From Lagopus muta (Eukaryota; Chordata; Aves; Galliformes; Phasianidae): a DNA stretch of 64,000 nt. How positions within the stretch are numbered: the first letter of the stretch is position 1; each line of letters starts with the position of its first letter. The position numbers and the translations under genes are program-made. Of the stretch, positions 21,311 to 33,402 are shown piece by piece. A model generated the notes under the pieces. It had not been told where the DNA came from. It did not search any database and saw nothing but the letters and a program-made list of their open reading frames with translations. The stretch covers positions 13,021,501-13,085,500 of the forward strand of contig NC_064447.1 of the NCBI RefSeq assembly GCF_023343835.1, given 5' to 3'.

Positions 21311-24300
21311 TCACTTGCAGGGCACAGCACAGACCAGGTGAGGCATGGGGTTCAGGGTGAAGCCGACGTCAGCAGTGAGATCCAGCTCTGCTGTGTTCAC
21401 CCCTGGAGGGGGCTGGAAAACAAATTTGCGGAGCAAGCCTGCGAAGAAGAGGAACAGCTCCATTTTGGCCAGGCCTTCTCCAACACAAGCCCTTCGTCCT
21501 GAAAACAAGCAGGAGAGAAGTAAATGTTAAGCAGTGGAACTGTTGGTGATGGCATCTGAGACCTTCTAAACTGGACACGCAGTCTGTGCAGCTGAGGTAG
21601 GAAGCTTTTTCCTTTCTTTTCTCTGTATTCTGGGGAGGGGGGTACTGCTGACTTAGTGTCAAGTTGCCTGGAAGCCTACAGTTGTGTGAGATCATGCAGT
21701 GCCTGGGGGTAAATAAGCGTCTGCCAGATCTCCCAAGGAGCAGCAGGTTATAGCAGTGGTGGACAGGACCAATGTCCAGAAACCTCTTATCCTGCCTTAT
21801 CAGTGTCCTTCACTTACATACTTCCCTGGGGTCAGTGGGCACGGTGCTGTTAGCCTAGCCCCGGGATGGGCACAAATTACCCCTCTCACCTACGGAGAAT
21901 GGAATAAATGCCTCTCTCCTAGCAAAGTTCCCATCAGCATCCAGGAAGTGGGAAGGGTTGAACTGATGCGGGGTTTTCCAGTGCAGCTCGTCATTTAGAG
22001 CAGAGGTCAGCAGCGGTATAATCTCTGTACCCTGCAAGGGATCAAAGAAGCAGCTGTTTGGAGCAGAAGGAAGCTGGGATAGCTTTCTTTTTTTTTCCCA
22101 TGTGAAGAAACAAATGAGACTGAGCCATGGCAAACAGAACCAGGATGCTTCCTGGCCCCACTGTGGCTTTGCCTGTTATCAGTAGTTGCTGCTCTGCTTT
22201 TGCACCATGAAAGAATTCTTGCAGATTCAGACAGATCTTTGGAGAAGTCTACTGAAGTATAGATTTCACTTTGGGCATAATAGAATCAAACCAATGTGAC
22301 TTCATTAAAGTCTGGTTATTCTGGATTCAAGTGGCTGCAACATTCTACAATCACCACATGTTTTTAACAATTGTTCTGCATCCAAGACAAAGAATTACAC
22401 GGTGGATTAAACCGAGCATCAAGGCATCTCTAGATATGTAGATATTTCTTATCAGCTTTAGATAACATGGTAATGAATTGGTGCAGTGTAAGCTGCTGGT
22501 CCCAGAGCTCACCTTAGGAATCACATAACCTTGGAAATTCACATCTGTAGGTGTTGATCGTGACACCCCCATCGGGACGATGTTGGCGAATCTTTGTACT
22601 TCGTGTATCACTGCGTCTGTGTAAGGCATCCTTTTCCGGTCCTCCAGCTTCGGCATCTCCCCCGGCTCAATCACCTGGTTCATTTCTTCCTGAATTTTTC
22701 CTTGTGGGGAGGAAAGGATTAAGAAGTTGATACTCCTCTCATCTTACAACTGAAGTAGCCTTCAGTTTGGCCATGATGAAGAAAAGGGAAAACTTTGGGG
22801 GGTGGTTGGGAAGAACAGGAGGGGGGTGGTAAGGCAGGGCATGGTGTGGTTCTTTCAGTTTTACTCTTGAGCCACGGGAGCTTGAATGGAGCACGACAGG
22901 ACGTCCCATGCCTGGTTCTGACTGCACACCTTTGTTACCCCATGGCCTTCAATGGAAACCAGATCGGGAGCAGCTCCCGAGGAGATGGGAAACCTTTAGT
23001 GACATATGCTGATAGCCTGCAGGAGAACAACGATGGGAGACCTCCTGTCCTTTCAGGCTGCCTCTCGGCCTCTCCCACCAGGCTGGGCTGCTTTATTGCA
23101 ATCCATCTGAATAAAACCCCTGTGTAAAGTCAGTGGTTGTTATCTCTCTCAGAGAACTCACAATAATTACCCTAAACAGTGCTGAATGAGTTCCACTCCC
23201 TTCCATAATCCGAGCCTTATGCATGCAACAGAATATCATACAAGAGGAATTCTCAGCCTTACTCTGAATTTCTGGGTATTTCATCATCAGAAGGAGACCC
23301 CAGCGCACGGTTGTAGAAGTAGTCTCAGTCCCAGCAGCAAAGAGATCCAGGGTTGAAAACAGCAGGCTTTCATTGTGGAACATACTGTGGGGTTTCTTTG
23401 ACTCCTTCAAAGCAAACAGGCAACAGCTGTAAGTTCTGCAGCAAGTGATACCAGTAGTGACTACATTGCCACCATCTTTGTCTGCATCTTAGGTTTTTGT
23501 GATTAACATGCTGTGGGAAACAAAATATTTAGAAGGCAACAGAAGGTTTTAGTATTAGGACTTACACTGTATAGAATTTGTGTATATCGAGCCTCCAAAT
23601 CCTGATACTGGGTCTGTAAGAACTCAGTTACTGCAGTGAGGTTTGCCACCGCATTATTCTTGCAGGGAGGTTGTGGATAGTCTTTTCCCTACATGTGTTG
23701 GGTGGCAGCTAATTGCAGCACAACCCCAACCAGAGTTCCAGCAGAGTGATGGAGTGATGGGATGATACAGCACTGCTCATCATGAGGATGAGCTTCAACA
23801 TGTTCTGCTCAGTGCAGTTCTGTTTTTACTCACCCTCCATCCCTGACAGATGATCAGTCCTAATAATGAGCCAGAGCCAAGAGAATCCCAGACTTAGCTT
23901 TGAAGTACCTGTTGTTGCTTCATCATGAAGGCATCAACGAAGCCTGTTAAGTTGTTCTCATTAAATTCTTCTTTGTGCTCCTTGAAGAGTTTCTGGAGGA
24001 AAGCACTCAGCTCCCTGATATTTTGTAGCACGGTCTTGGAAGCTCCAAAGAGAAATCCAAGGGATGGGTAGAAGTTATACAACTGTGGAGCAACAGAAGC
24101 CTGTTGGTGTTTTGAACATATACAGGTATCACAAATGTGAGCTGCCCTGAGCTCAGCATTGCAGTGTGTCATACAGGCATGGTGTTTGCAGCAAGTCTGG
24201 TTTTGCCTCCAGCCCTCCATGAGAAGTGGACACTTCTGCAAGGAGACCCCCAAAACAGTTTCAGTTCTGGAGGCACACTTGAGGGGGCATTTTAGTGCCA

Positions 24301-27256
24301 GTCTCTGGTGTGAGAGACGCATTGTGCTTCTCCTCTTGAAGGGGAGTGAATTAGTTCCTTTGGTGAAGGCTGTTTTTCTTTCTCTTACTGATAAGCAGCA
24401 GAGGAGCCCAGGGGCCGGGGAATCTATGTGCTGTAGATACAGAGCTGCAGTGTGTTCAGTACAGGCTGCTGGTGGTGTTCTTGTTCTCCCCTCGAGAAGC
24501 AAGGTGTGGGAAGCCACGAGGACAAACACCATCAATCAGATGTGCTCCTAAAAGCTAAGACTTAAAATCAAGCCCTTACCAGCACCATCGGAGAGCCCAG
24601 CAGCTTGGTATTCTCATTTAACAGCTTCAGCAAAGTGAGAAATGCTGGATCATCATATTCAAACCTCTCTCCAAACAGTATGGAGCAGATGACATTGGAT
24701 ACAGCATTGTTGAGGATCATCTTCGTGTCAAATGGTTTCCCTGTAGTTCAGGCAATGCAAACAAATGGTGATGGGATGATGCCCATTTTGCCCTGTGATG
24801 CAGGGGTGTGCTGCTGGGGAAGGGAGCAGCTGGCTGGCCTTAGATATTATCAGGGAATGCTGTGCAAAATGCCACATTCAAGGCATGGGAAAAGGACAGA
24901 GATTTGGTCAGGTTTTTGTGGAAATGTGGTCCCAAGCTCCTTCAGAAAAAGCTCATTTACCACCCAAAATGCACAGTAGGGAATCTGGTTTCAATGTCTT
25001 TAGGCCTCCATTTAATAACCTACCAACGCTGCATATAATAGTAACCTACCTATGCTGAACTTTAACCATCAGATACCATTGGTCAGTGTTAAACTTTTGT
25101 GAATCTTTATTGTTCTGCTGGACACGTTTTCTGTCTCTGGATGAAATTCTTGACACTTACCTTGATAAGATTCAAAATATTTAATTAGAGAATTCAGTTC
25201 CTCGAGGATTCGGACCTCAATCGTTCTCCTTCCCATTCCGAAATCTCTCAGTGTGGACAAGGTGAATCTTCTCATAGTTTTCCATAACTCTCCATGGCTG
25301 AATGCTATGCCTAAAATGAAAGTGTCAAATCCTTATGCTACCTGTGGTTAGTAAATGTAAGGCCTTGTTACAGAGCTACTCTGCACGATTGTACAGACAA
25401 AAGGCAGGCATAAGAAGATGATGTTCTCTGCTGTCTCTTCAGATCAGCTACAAAAACCAGTGACAAAAAAGCTGTTTACCATTTCCTCGTGTCATTTTCC
25501 TAAATATGGGTATTTCTGCTCTCTCTCCGAATTCTTCAGCATGATTTAAGAGGGCATCCTTGATGGTTTCATAGCCAGCCAGCACCACAGCTTTCCTGGG
25601 TCCGAAATGCACGGTGAAGACATTGCCATATAGCTTGGAGAGCTGTCACAGTGAATAAATACATTCATTCTAAACCAGAGCTGGATCCAAACACTGCCTC
25701 CCTCGCTAGCTTCCAGCCCACTGCAACCCTCCCACCCTACTCCAGGTCTCCAGGTGCTGCTGTACTGTAACTGCTGAGCAACGGCTATCACTGCCAGCAT
25801 CTCTCCTTGCACCCTGTTTGCACAACAAGGTGTCTGCTATCGCTGCTCCTATCAGATGAGCAGTCAATAAAAAAAGCACTGCATTCCTGTGGTGCTCTGC
25901 AGCAACAGGCCAGCATAGCAATACTACTGTGTGGAGGCTGTTTGCAAATGCTGTAGCAGGCGGCTGTTTATTTTAATACCACTGACCTGAGGCAAGCGGG
26001 TGTGCGCACCACTTTGGGGCTGAAGCCACAAGCACTACAAAAACAAAGCTAGACAATAACTCTTTCAGGATAGCACTTGTCCCTGATTATTGCAAGGTGG
26101 GTAGTGTTGCAGTCATAGCAAAGTTATTTGCTGGCCACCAGAAACTTCAGTCTAACCAGGAAGCATTCTCTTGTAGATAATGTCACAGGAGCACTGGGCT
26201 TTTATAGGAAATTAAATGTGAATCATCTGTCACAGAGAAGAGTGGCTTTGACAATCAAATCACTCACTTGGTATTTTAGCTTTAGTTTAAACACTGCGAG
26301 CCGTCCGCTCCAAATGTCTCCTTGTTTCTGACGTGCCTGAATTACCATTTGCTATGCATTAGATGCATACCGAAAATTGAATTTCAGATTAGAAGCAGCT
26401 CCTGTTATTACACCAGACAAATTAAATTTGTTTTCATCAAATGACCATTTGACAGCTTGGGAGATAACATGAGCGCTGGTTCATGCCTCCCTAGCAGCGA
26501 ACAGGCATGCAGCAGGTTTGGGGCAGGGCATCACAGCCACCTCCTGGCCTGCCTTTGGTTATTTCTTCTCATTAGGACTTCTTGGTGTCAGCCCTGGTTT
26601 TACTCAGCAGCGCAGGGATTGGATGCAGCACATCTGACAGCCTAAAGCTGGATGGCAGCTTAGGGGAAGTGAATCTGGTGCCTTCAAGAGACATCTGTAT
26701 CATGGGATCCCCCAGGACTGCCAGAAAGAGGTGACTTTTCCTATGGGCATACCTGTGGTACAGCCATGGAAACTGCTCTGCACAAGCCTGAGGGATTCAT
26801 AAGTCAAGGCTGATGGACACTGTGTGAGTGCTGTAGGAAAGCTGCATTTTGAGGCCAAGGAAGTCCAACTGGACAATCTTCCACCACTAACTGCAGAATT
26901 TGAGCACCTGCAAGGTCCTCTCACTGTGTCTGCCCAGGTGAGCTTAGCAGGACTGGATCTCCCCATTGTCAGCACACAATTCTGTCTCCATTTCCCTAGC
27001 TGCATTCCTTGCTTTGGGAATTGCACACTTTCCCCCTACCTGCTTGCTCCCAGCCTACCTCTGTCAGCGACTGGAATGGCTTTTTCAGGTCCACCACATT
27101 CAAGTTTCCAATCAGAGGAAGAGGCTGTGGCCCGGGAGGCAAATTGTAAACTCTCTTCTTCCAGCTGGTGGTGAAGTAAAGGAGAACGGCCAGCCCTGCT
27201 GCCAGATAGAGCAGCAAGCTGATGGCCACGCACTGCAGCAAGCTTGTTATGGCCAT
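21311..27256 (-). CDS. Cytochrome P450 family 2, CYP2K-like (gene C), complete, nine exons
   Basis: Third ER mono-oxygenase of the cluster, more distant from the other two. Exons in order: 27256-27059, 25642-25480, 25310-25161, 24740-24580, 24082-23909, 23404-23263, 22700-22513, 22031-21890, 21498-21311. They give 501 codons plus stop. Landmarks: anchor (residues 5-29), LPPGPQPLP (39-47), WKTMR (130-134), helix I AGTET (306-310), ExxR E363-R366, haem loop FSVGRRACVG with Cys444. The stretch [20 protein letters not shown] and the C-terminal [10 protein letters not shown] resemble fish and bird CYP2K proteins more than CYP2W1. It lacks the NIT sequon (it has NVI), and exons 4 and 7 are each one codon longer than in A and B (161 and 188 bp). 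The subfamily call rests on remembered motifs. No defect is visible. Introns are longer than in the W pair. Confidence 0.92.
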
Positions 27257-30200
27257 GGCTGGATCAGAAACCAGAATGTGGGTATGAGCACCCTGGGGCT
27301 TCCTTTATAGCCCTTCTGTCATCACCTGAGCACACTTTGTGGGAAAGTGGCTTTGCACAGAAAAAAGGGCTCTCAGGTCTTGTTTACTTCCATTTGGACC
27401 ACGTGTACATTTTTACCTGCCAAAAAAGCAACCTATTTTATTCGGAAAATTGGATTAACTTAATCTGAAGCTCCTATTTCATCTACAGGAACAGAGAGCA
27501 AGGTGTTTGTTTTCCAGTGTTATGTGCATGTTGTGGTCCATGTGATTTCTGGTGCAGAAGGAAGGGCTGTGCTGGGTTCTCCCATGGCTGTCCTGGTGCA
27601 GGGACTTGGCTAGAGCACTGCACAGCCAATGAGAGAATCAGAACATAGGAGGGAAAGCCCTTGGTAATGGCTGGGGGGCAGCTGGCAGGGAAGTCCCTGG
27701 AGAACAGAAAGCGAACCAAGTAGATGGGATAGAGCTGACATGATGTGCTGACTTCAGGCTTGCAGAAAGGTGTTGGTCCCTTTAGTTGGTAAAGCTCTGC
27801 TCCTCTGGCATGACAACAAAATCACTTCCTTGGGCAACCCAGTGTTTTCATGGCAGACGTTGTTACTGACCTGCAAGTCCTCTGCTGACCATCCCAACAG
27901 GCCCTGAAATCACTGCAGTCACTATTCTGCAGCCTACTGGTCAGAGGCAGCGTGCTTTGTCTAGTTTGGTGATGTCGTGGTTCCTGCCTTTTCAAGAGCA
28001 GGTATGTGCAGTCCTCTGGGAAAGACCATCCCCTCCAGACTTCTGCCTAGGGTGGGAAAGAGACCCTGCATGACTGTAGGCGCATCGGAGCAGGGCTGGG
28101 CAGCAGGCTGGGCAGAGGAGAGAGGCTGCCTGGAGCTTCTGCAGAGCGGGCGCCAACCAGGAGGAGCGTGAAGCCCTGAGCACTGAGTCATCCACCATGC
28201 CAGGGCATGGTCCTGCAAGAGCCAGCGTGTCTGGGGGGGTGACAGCTCACCAAAGAGCCACCCGCACCCTTTGTGTCCTTGGGGGATGTCGGCGAAGCAG
28301 GAAGGATCATGAATGAGAGACCATGGCTGTAATTGGTGGCCCGAGGGCAAGAAGCCAATGTGTAGCTCCATCACATATTCTCAGGTGGGGATATTTTGCT
28401 CCCCACTTGCATATTCTGTCTGATTACCAGGCTGTGCTGCTGTTCCACCCTTTAGAAATCTTTAGTTTTAATAATAATACTTTTTGCTAGAATCCTCTAA
28501 GGCTCCTGGGCACAGGGTCTACTGATAGAAAAATGATTATTTATTAATAATAATAAAAGTACATTAGCTGGAGGCAAGAGGAATCAATAAACTCTGATTA
28601 GATTGACATGAAAAAAGGTGCCTGCATGTCTGCCTGTTCTCCATGGCTGGTTATCTGGGTGAAGGGAAGCTTTTTCACGAGGTGATTTACCCTGCAGGGG
28701 CAATGTTGGCAGTGCAAGGGAAGGTAGGAGGACAACAGAGAGTTGTGTCCTCAGGATCTGCTGCACAAGTGAGAAGATCTCGCTCTGTGTCCTCCTCCAC
28801 TGGAGCAGAGGTGGCTAATGCTATAGAAAGGGGAGCCTTCTCAGGGGCTTTCAAACTGCTTCAAACACAGTTTGTGCCTGGTGATAAGGGAGCGTGAAAT
28901 CTTTTCTCAAGCTGATGGACTTGCAGCCCGCTGGAGCCATGCCTGAAAAGATGAATGTGCTCTCCGCAGGAGATGATCATGGAGTTTTAAAATACCACTA
29001 ATGCTGTTTCCTCACCTCCATCTCTTCCTCACAAACCTTGGCTTCCACTATGCACTCCTCAGCGCTGCCAACCAATTTGTTGGCTTATAGGGCTGGGGAG
29101 TAAATTCTGTTCTCTTCCCACAGGTGTCTTTGTCTTTCTATCAGCACAAGCCAGAACCAGTACCACCTTCAGGTAAGCAGGATTTGTGGGCATAGCTCAG
29201 GGAAGTAATCAGTTCCTCCTAGGAAAGGACCCTGTACGTTAAACAGCCTCACTCATCTGACTTGTGTGTGTTCATCTGGAATCAATCTGGATACAATCTT
29301 CTAATGAGACGTGGGGTAATAATGCTATGGTAACAGTTGGATAATGCAGAGAAAGAGCTATTATAAAGCCATAACTCAGTCAGTGAGTTCAGATAACATA
29401 ATAAACCACAAGACTGAACACCAAGGGCTTGTATGCCTTGCAAGTCTCTGCAACACATTTACAACCACATGAGATGCCTATCAGCCATGCATTGTTATCA
29501 GGGATATATAAACCCTTTTAAACATTAACATTTTTATGGACTGAGATGTGTTAAAACTCAGGTAGCTCCTTGCCAAGGGATTTTGCTCACCTTGACAAAT
29601 GCCAATGCAAAAAGAAATCAAAAGCCTCAGACTTTGACCTCCTTTCTTTTTTTTTTCAATAACTATTGCAGTGTTTTATTGGATTCCACCTGCTTCTCCC
29701 CATCCTGCAAAACAGTATTTCTGTGGGATCACTGCAGGATACCGCTCAGTGTTTGCTACGGGCATTTTGGTACAGATAACTTGTACTGGATTTCTATTCA
29801 TTTGCCTGTCAAATCAGTCGGTTACACACCTACTTTGGAAAGGAAAACCCCTGAAAATACACTTTTAAAAATCATTTTATTACAAATTTCCAAAGACTGA
29901 AGGATTGTGATGAATTATATGTGATGGGTCTGGCCACTGGAGGAAAGCATTTAAAACCAACCTCTGCTTGGGCTTAACGCACTGTCTCTGTGCAGAGCCT
30001 AAGGTGACGCTGTTCCCCACACTTTATGTCCTTATCTCTTTTAGTAACAAACTGTTCTCTGAAACGTTGCTCCTTTTAAAAGCATTGCCCTCAAACTGAT
30101 GTTCCTCCAGGAGCTTCACTCTGTCACAAACTTGGTGCTGGTGATGCTCTTTACAATAAGCACCCCTACAAAAGTACCTGCAGTCGGAGCCCTTGTGTCC

Positions 30201-33115
30201 ACAGTCAACAAGCCGAGGCAGCCTGACCTAAGAAGTTAATGCTGAGGAGTCCAGGTTGTGACAGATTTATTTTCTAAACAGGACTGGAGAATTCCAACAC
30301 CTCACTTAGCACCAAGGCTCTTTTTGTCCCAGGTCTGCAGCTTCAATCTTCTCAACACAGCACAGCAGAAGTAGTATTAATCCAGGAGCAGTTTGGGACG
30401 TAGTGGATAGGGGGATTAGTGGGGAGGTATCTAGAGCCAGTGTTCCAGCATCTCAGTTTTGGGGTTCCTGTCTTGGAGCAGATAGAGATGTGGGTTTAGA
30501 TATACCAGAATTGAAACTAGCAACATAATAAATTTGCTTTGGCTTTCACCACCACGCTTCTATTTCTGCTGTGTTCCCTTCTACCCTGGTGAGGCTTTGA
30601 CTCAGTCATTACAGAAAATGATCTATCATTCTGTACACCTTTGCAGAGTGCATAGCATATTAAGGCCCTGACCTTACTGGCATGAAACTATGATTTCCCC
30701 CCAAGTGCAAAACAATAACGTTTCATTAATCATCCATAACAGAAATCCCCGTTCCCCAGACTACTGGCAATAATCTACATTTTTACTTGTCTAGGAACTT
30801 GAATTAAAGGGGAGAAAAATGGTTTACAACAGCCCGTGGCAGTGATGTAGCAAGAGCCTTTATGTAAGAGCTGGCGGAGAGCTGACGGTGTGAGGGTGAG
30901 GCGAGCAGCGAGCTGCTGGAAGGATGTTTCTCTGAGGTGTGTTCTGTGCCGGAGCTGGGAACAGCAGTCTCAAGGGCACAAATTCCAGCGCCTGAATGTG
31001 CTTGGTCTTGTTCAACTGATTCATTTCTTACAGCTATACCAAGCTGAGCTGCAAAATCGCCTCCTGCTTTACTCAAAGGCTTTCGCAGCTTGTCGATAAA
31101 TTATTTTCCAATTAACTACGTGCTAGCTTGGAGCTGGAGGCTCTCAGAAGATGCAGCAAGGGGAGGGAGAGAAAAGAGTCACAGTCTTTGCAATGCTCCC
31201 ATCAAAGAAAAGAGGTTCTGGTTCCTGCTCTGACATGGTCCGTCTTGGTGGTGCTTCCCAGAGCAGTGTGGGGTGAGTAAAACCCGTCTGCAGGTGCATC
31301 TGTGCAGCTGACAGATAAGCACCAACAGTGCTGAAGGTTTTCCCTGTGATTTGACAACGTTGTAAAAGAGCAAACTTTTGCTTTAGTACATAATTAATGA
31401 CTAACAGCTCTGATTCAAGCTGTTAAATCAAGTTAAACTTGAAAGTTCAAGACTTTCCCCACTTCAGGGAATCACCCTTTCTGAGCCTCCTAACCCGTGG
31501 AAGGGGCTCCAGGGTAGAATCACTGCAACTCACTGGATCTCTACAAATGACCCGATCTCTCCTGTACAAGTGGCAGCTTTTTCCCAGATCCCCCTACACC
31601 ATGAAAGTCTCTCACTTCTTTTAAAGATTACATGTGAAAAGCATTTGATTCTTTGTTGGTGACACTGCTTTGCGGCTCTGTTTTTACTGAATTCTTTTCA
31701 TTGGCTTAATCTGCAAATTAGATTTTTTTTCTCTTAACAAGTATTATCTAATGGAGCTTTTATTTAATCTCCTTGGGAAAAACACATACTAAACTGCTAA
31801 AGCACTTGTATGAGATTCTAAGACAAACCTTACCTTTAAAGGAAACTCTAGAAGATACGACTGGCATTTGCAGTACAGCATTAAGTAAGCATAACCACAC
31901 ACCTGCTGTGTACCTGGCCTGAATTCAGGTAACTACAAAAACTAAGATTCCACAGGAAGACACTGAGCTAATTGACAGGCAATTAAAGCATTTGAATACA
32001 ATACAGCCAGGTGATGGATCCTTTGCACAGGATTGTCTCTGTTTGGGAATAATCCCAATCTCTGCACATCTTTTCCTTTGATTTTTCCTTTCACCACACA
32101 AGGAATTGGGGTGAACCATTGCGTGGGAGCAGAGGAGCACGGCTGAAATCAGGAGCCTCAGCCTGAGCTGCTCCTCTGCTGCTCAGCTCCCCGAGTTAGT
32201 TGTGTGAGATGATGAAAACGGAGTCTCCTTTTTGCTGTTAACTGTCATAATGAAGTCAAGTGGAAAAGTGCTACTTACCCTATAATAAAAAAAACATCTA
32301 TTGTCCGTAGCCCTGAAAACACGATAATAAATAAAACCTCATCTTTCAGGCTGTGTAAACCAGTCGCTTATGTAATAGAACATGGTGTAATTTTCCACTT
32401 ACAATCTCAAATACTGTAATAAGAAAGCAATCAAAGCACAAACAAGAAAGCCCTTTAAGTGGTGCTGCAGGTAATATTTCCGTAATGGCCATCCCAGCAA
32501 TTGCAACTGTTTTCTTTTTTTTCCTCCCACTTCACATCATTTCTACTTATCTCAATCATTTAATTAAAAGAAAATCAACTTAAAACTGGTGAAAGACCGC
32601 CTTAACCCGATTGCAGCAGCAGGCAGAGGAAAAAAAGAAGGCAGCAGCAGCACAACCCATGGGCAACACTGGGGTGCGATAAACCAACACCATCCCTCAT
32701 TCTCCTGTCGGGATGAGACGTGAGGTTCTGTGCGGGGCCTGCTGTGCTGTGCACACATGGGCAACACAGCGTTTTCCTTGGCCTCGTGTGAGCCCCCCTG
32801 GTGTTGGGTGAGCATCCCTGGTCCTTTACTAACAAACACTGTATTTGCAGACAGATGCTGGGTGCCACCAGGTGCCCTCAGCCAGGCCTGGCTCAGAACA
32901 GCAGCATAGAGCTGCTTTCCCTGCAAACACATCTGGCACTGATCTCGTAGTTTTGCTCTTTTCCCCTCTGTTTACAAACAAACGAATGCATTTTAAGAGG
33001 AGAAACCATCTTTCCCACTGCTGATGTAAGGCAGCTTGCGGTGACCAGCTCCCCTGGCCCTCAGGTAGCCGAATTAGGAAATAACAACGCGATTGTGAGA
33101 ACAACGTGCTTTATT
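27257..33115. other. Intergenic between gene C and COX19
   Basis: Apart from the gene C promoter at the left end and the COX19 CpG island at the right, I see no gene, RNA gene or recognisable repeat. Open frames are short and lack homology. The DNA is AT-richer than the flanking gene regions. A divergent transcript starting at the COX19 island cannot be excluded. Confidence 0.5.
27304..27309 (-). promoter_or_regulatory. TATA box of gene C
   Basis: On the minus strand GGGCTATAAAGGAAGCC places a TATAAA about 48-53 bp before the start codon at 27256. A start site 25-30 bp downstream would leave a 5' UTR of only about 20-25 nt. This is the strongest TATA box of the three P450 genes. Confidence 0.65.
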
Positions 33116-33207
33116 TCCCTGAGGGGGCTTCGGCCCGACCTTCCCGCCTGGGCGGGGCCAGCATGGCGGGGTGTCCGTGGTGGGGTGTGCGTGCGGCCTG
33201 CGGCAGT

Positions 33208-33215
33208 GACGTCAC
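33208..33215. promoter_or_regulatory. Full CRE palindrome (TGACGTCA)
   Basis: An exact TGACGTCA lies about 190 bp upstream of the COX19 start codon within the CpG island. This is the full cAMP-response element bound by CREB/ATF proteins, often found in CpG-island promoters. Confidence 0.7.
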
Positions 33216-33230
33216 GCTCGCCCCCGCCAT

Positions 33231-33310
33231 GTTGCCGTGGCGACGCTCTGCACCCCGCGCGGATGCGTCCCGGGTCACCATAGCGACGCTGAAGCCGTTT
33301 CCATAGCGAC
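33231..33310. promoter_or_regulatory. Array of three RFX-type X-box motifs
   Basis: Three 14-bp words with the X-box layout GTnnCC-NN-RGCGAC stand at 33231-33244 (GTTGCCGTGGCGAC), 33274-33287 (GTCACCATAGCGAC) and 33297-33310 (GTTTCCATAGCGAC). Each differs from the imperfect-palindrome RFX consensus by one or two bases. All lie in the same orientation within 170 bp of the COX19 start. Confidence 0.6.
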
Positions 33311-33368
33311 GCGGCCCCGCCTCCTCAATGAGGCGACGATCACGTGTCCCGCTCTACGCGCACGGCAC

Positions 33369-33378
33369 TCTCGCGAGA
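33369..33378. promoter_or_regulatory. TCTCGCGAGA core-promoter palindrome
   Basis: An exact copy of the TCTCGCGAGA element, known from a minority of vertebrate CpG-island promoters and reported to bind Kaiso/ZBTB33, lies 25 bp before the COX19 ATG. Such elements sit close to start sites in TATA-less promoters, so it probably marks the core promoter. Confidence 0.75.
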
Positions 33379-33402
33379 GCGGCGGGGCCCGGCGCTGCAG
33401 CC

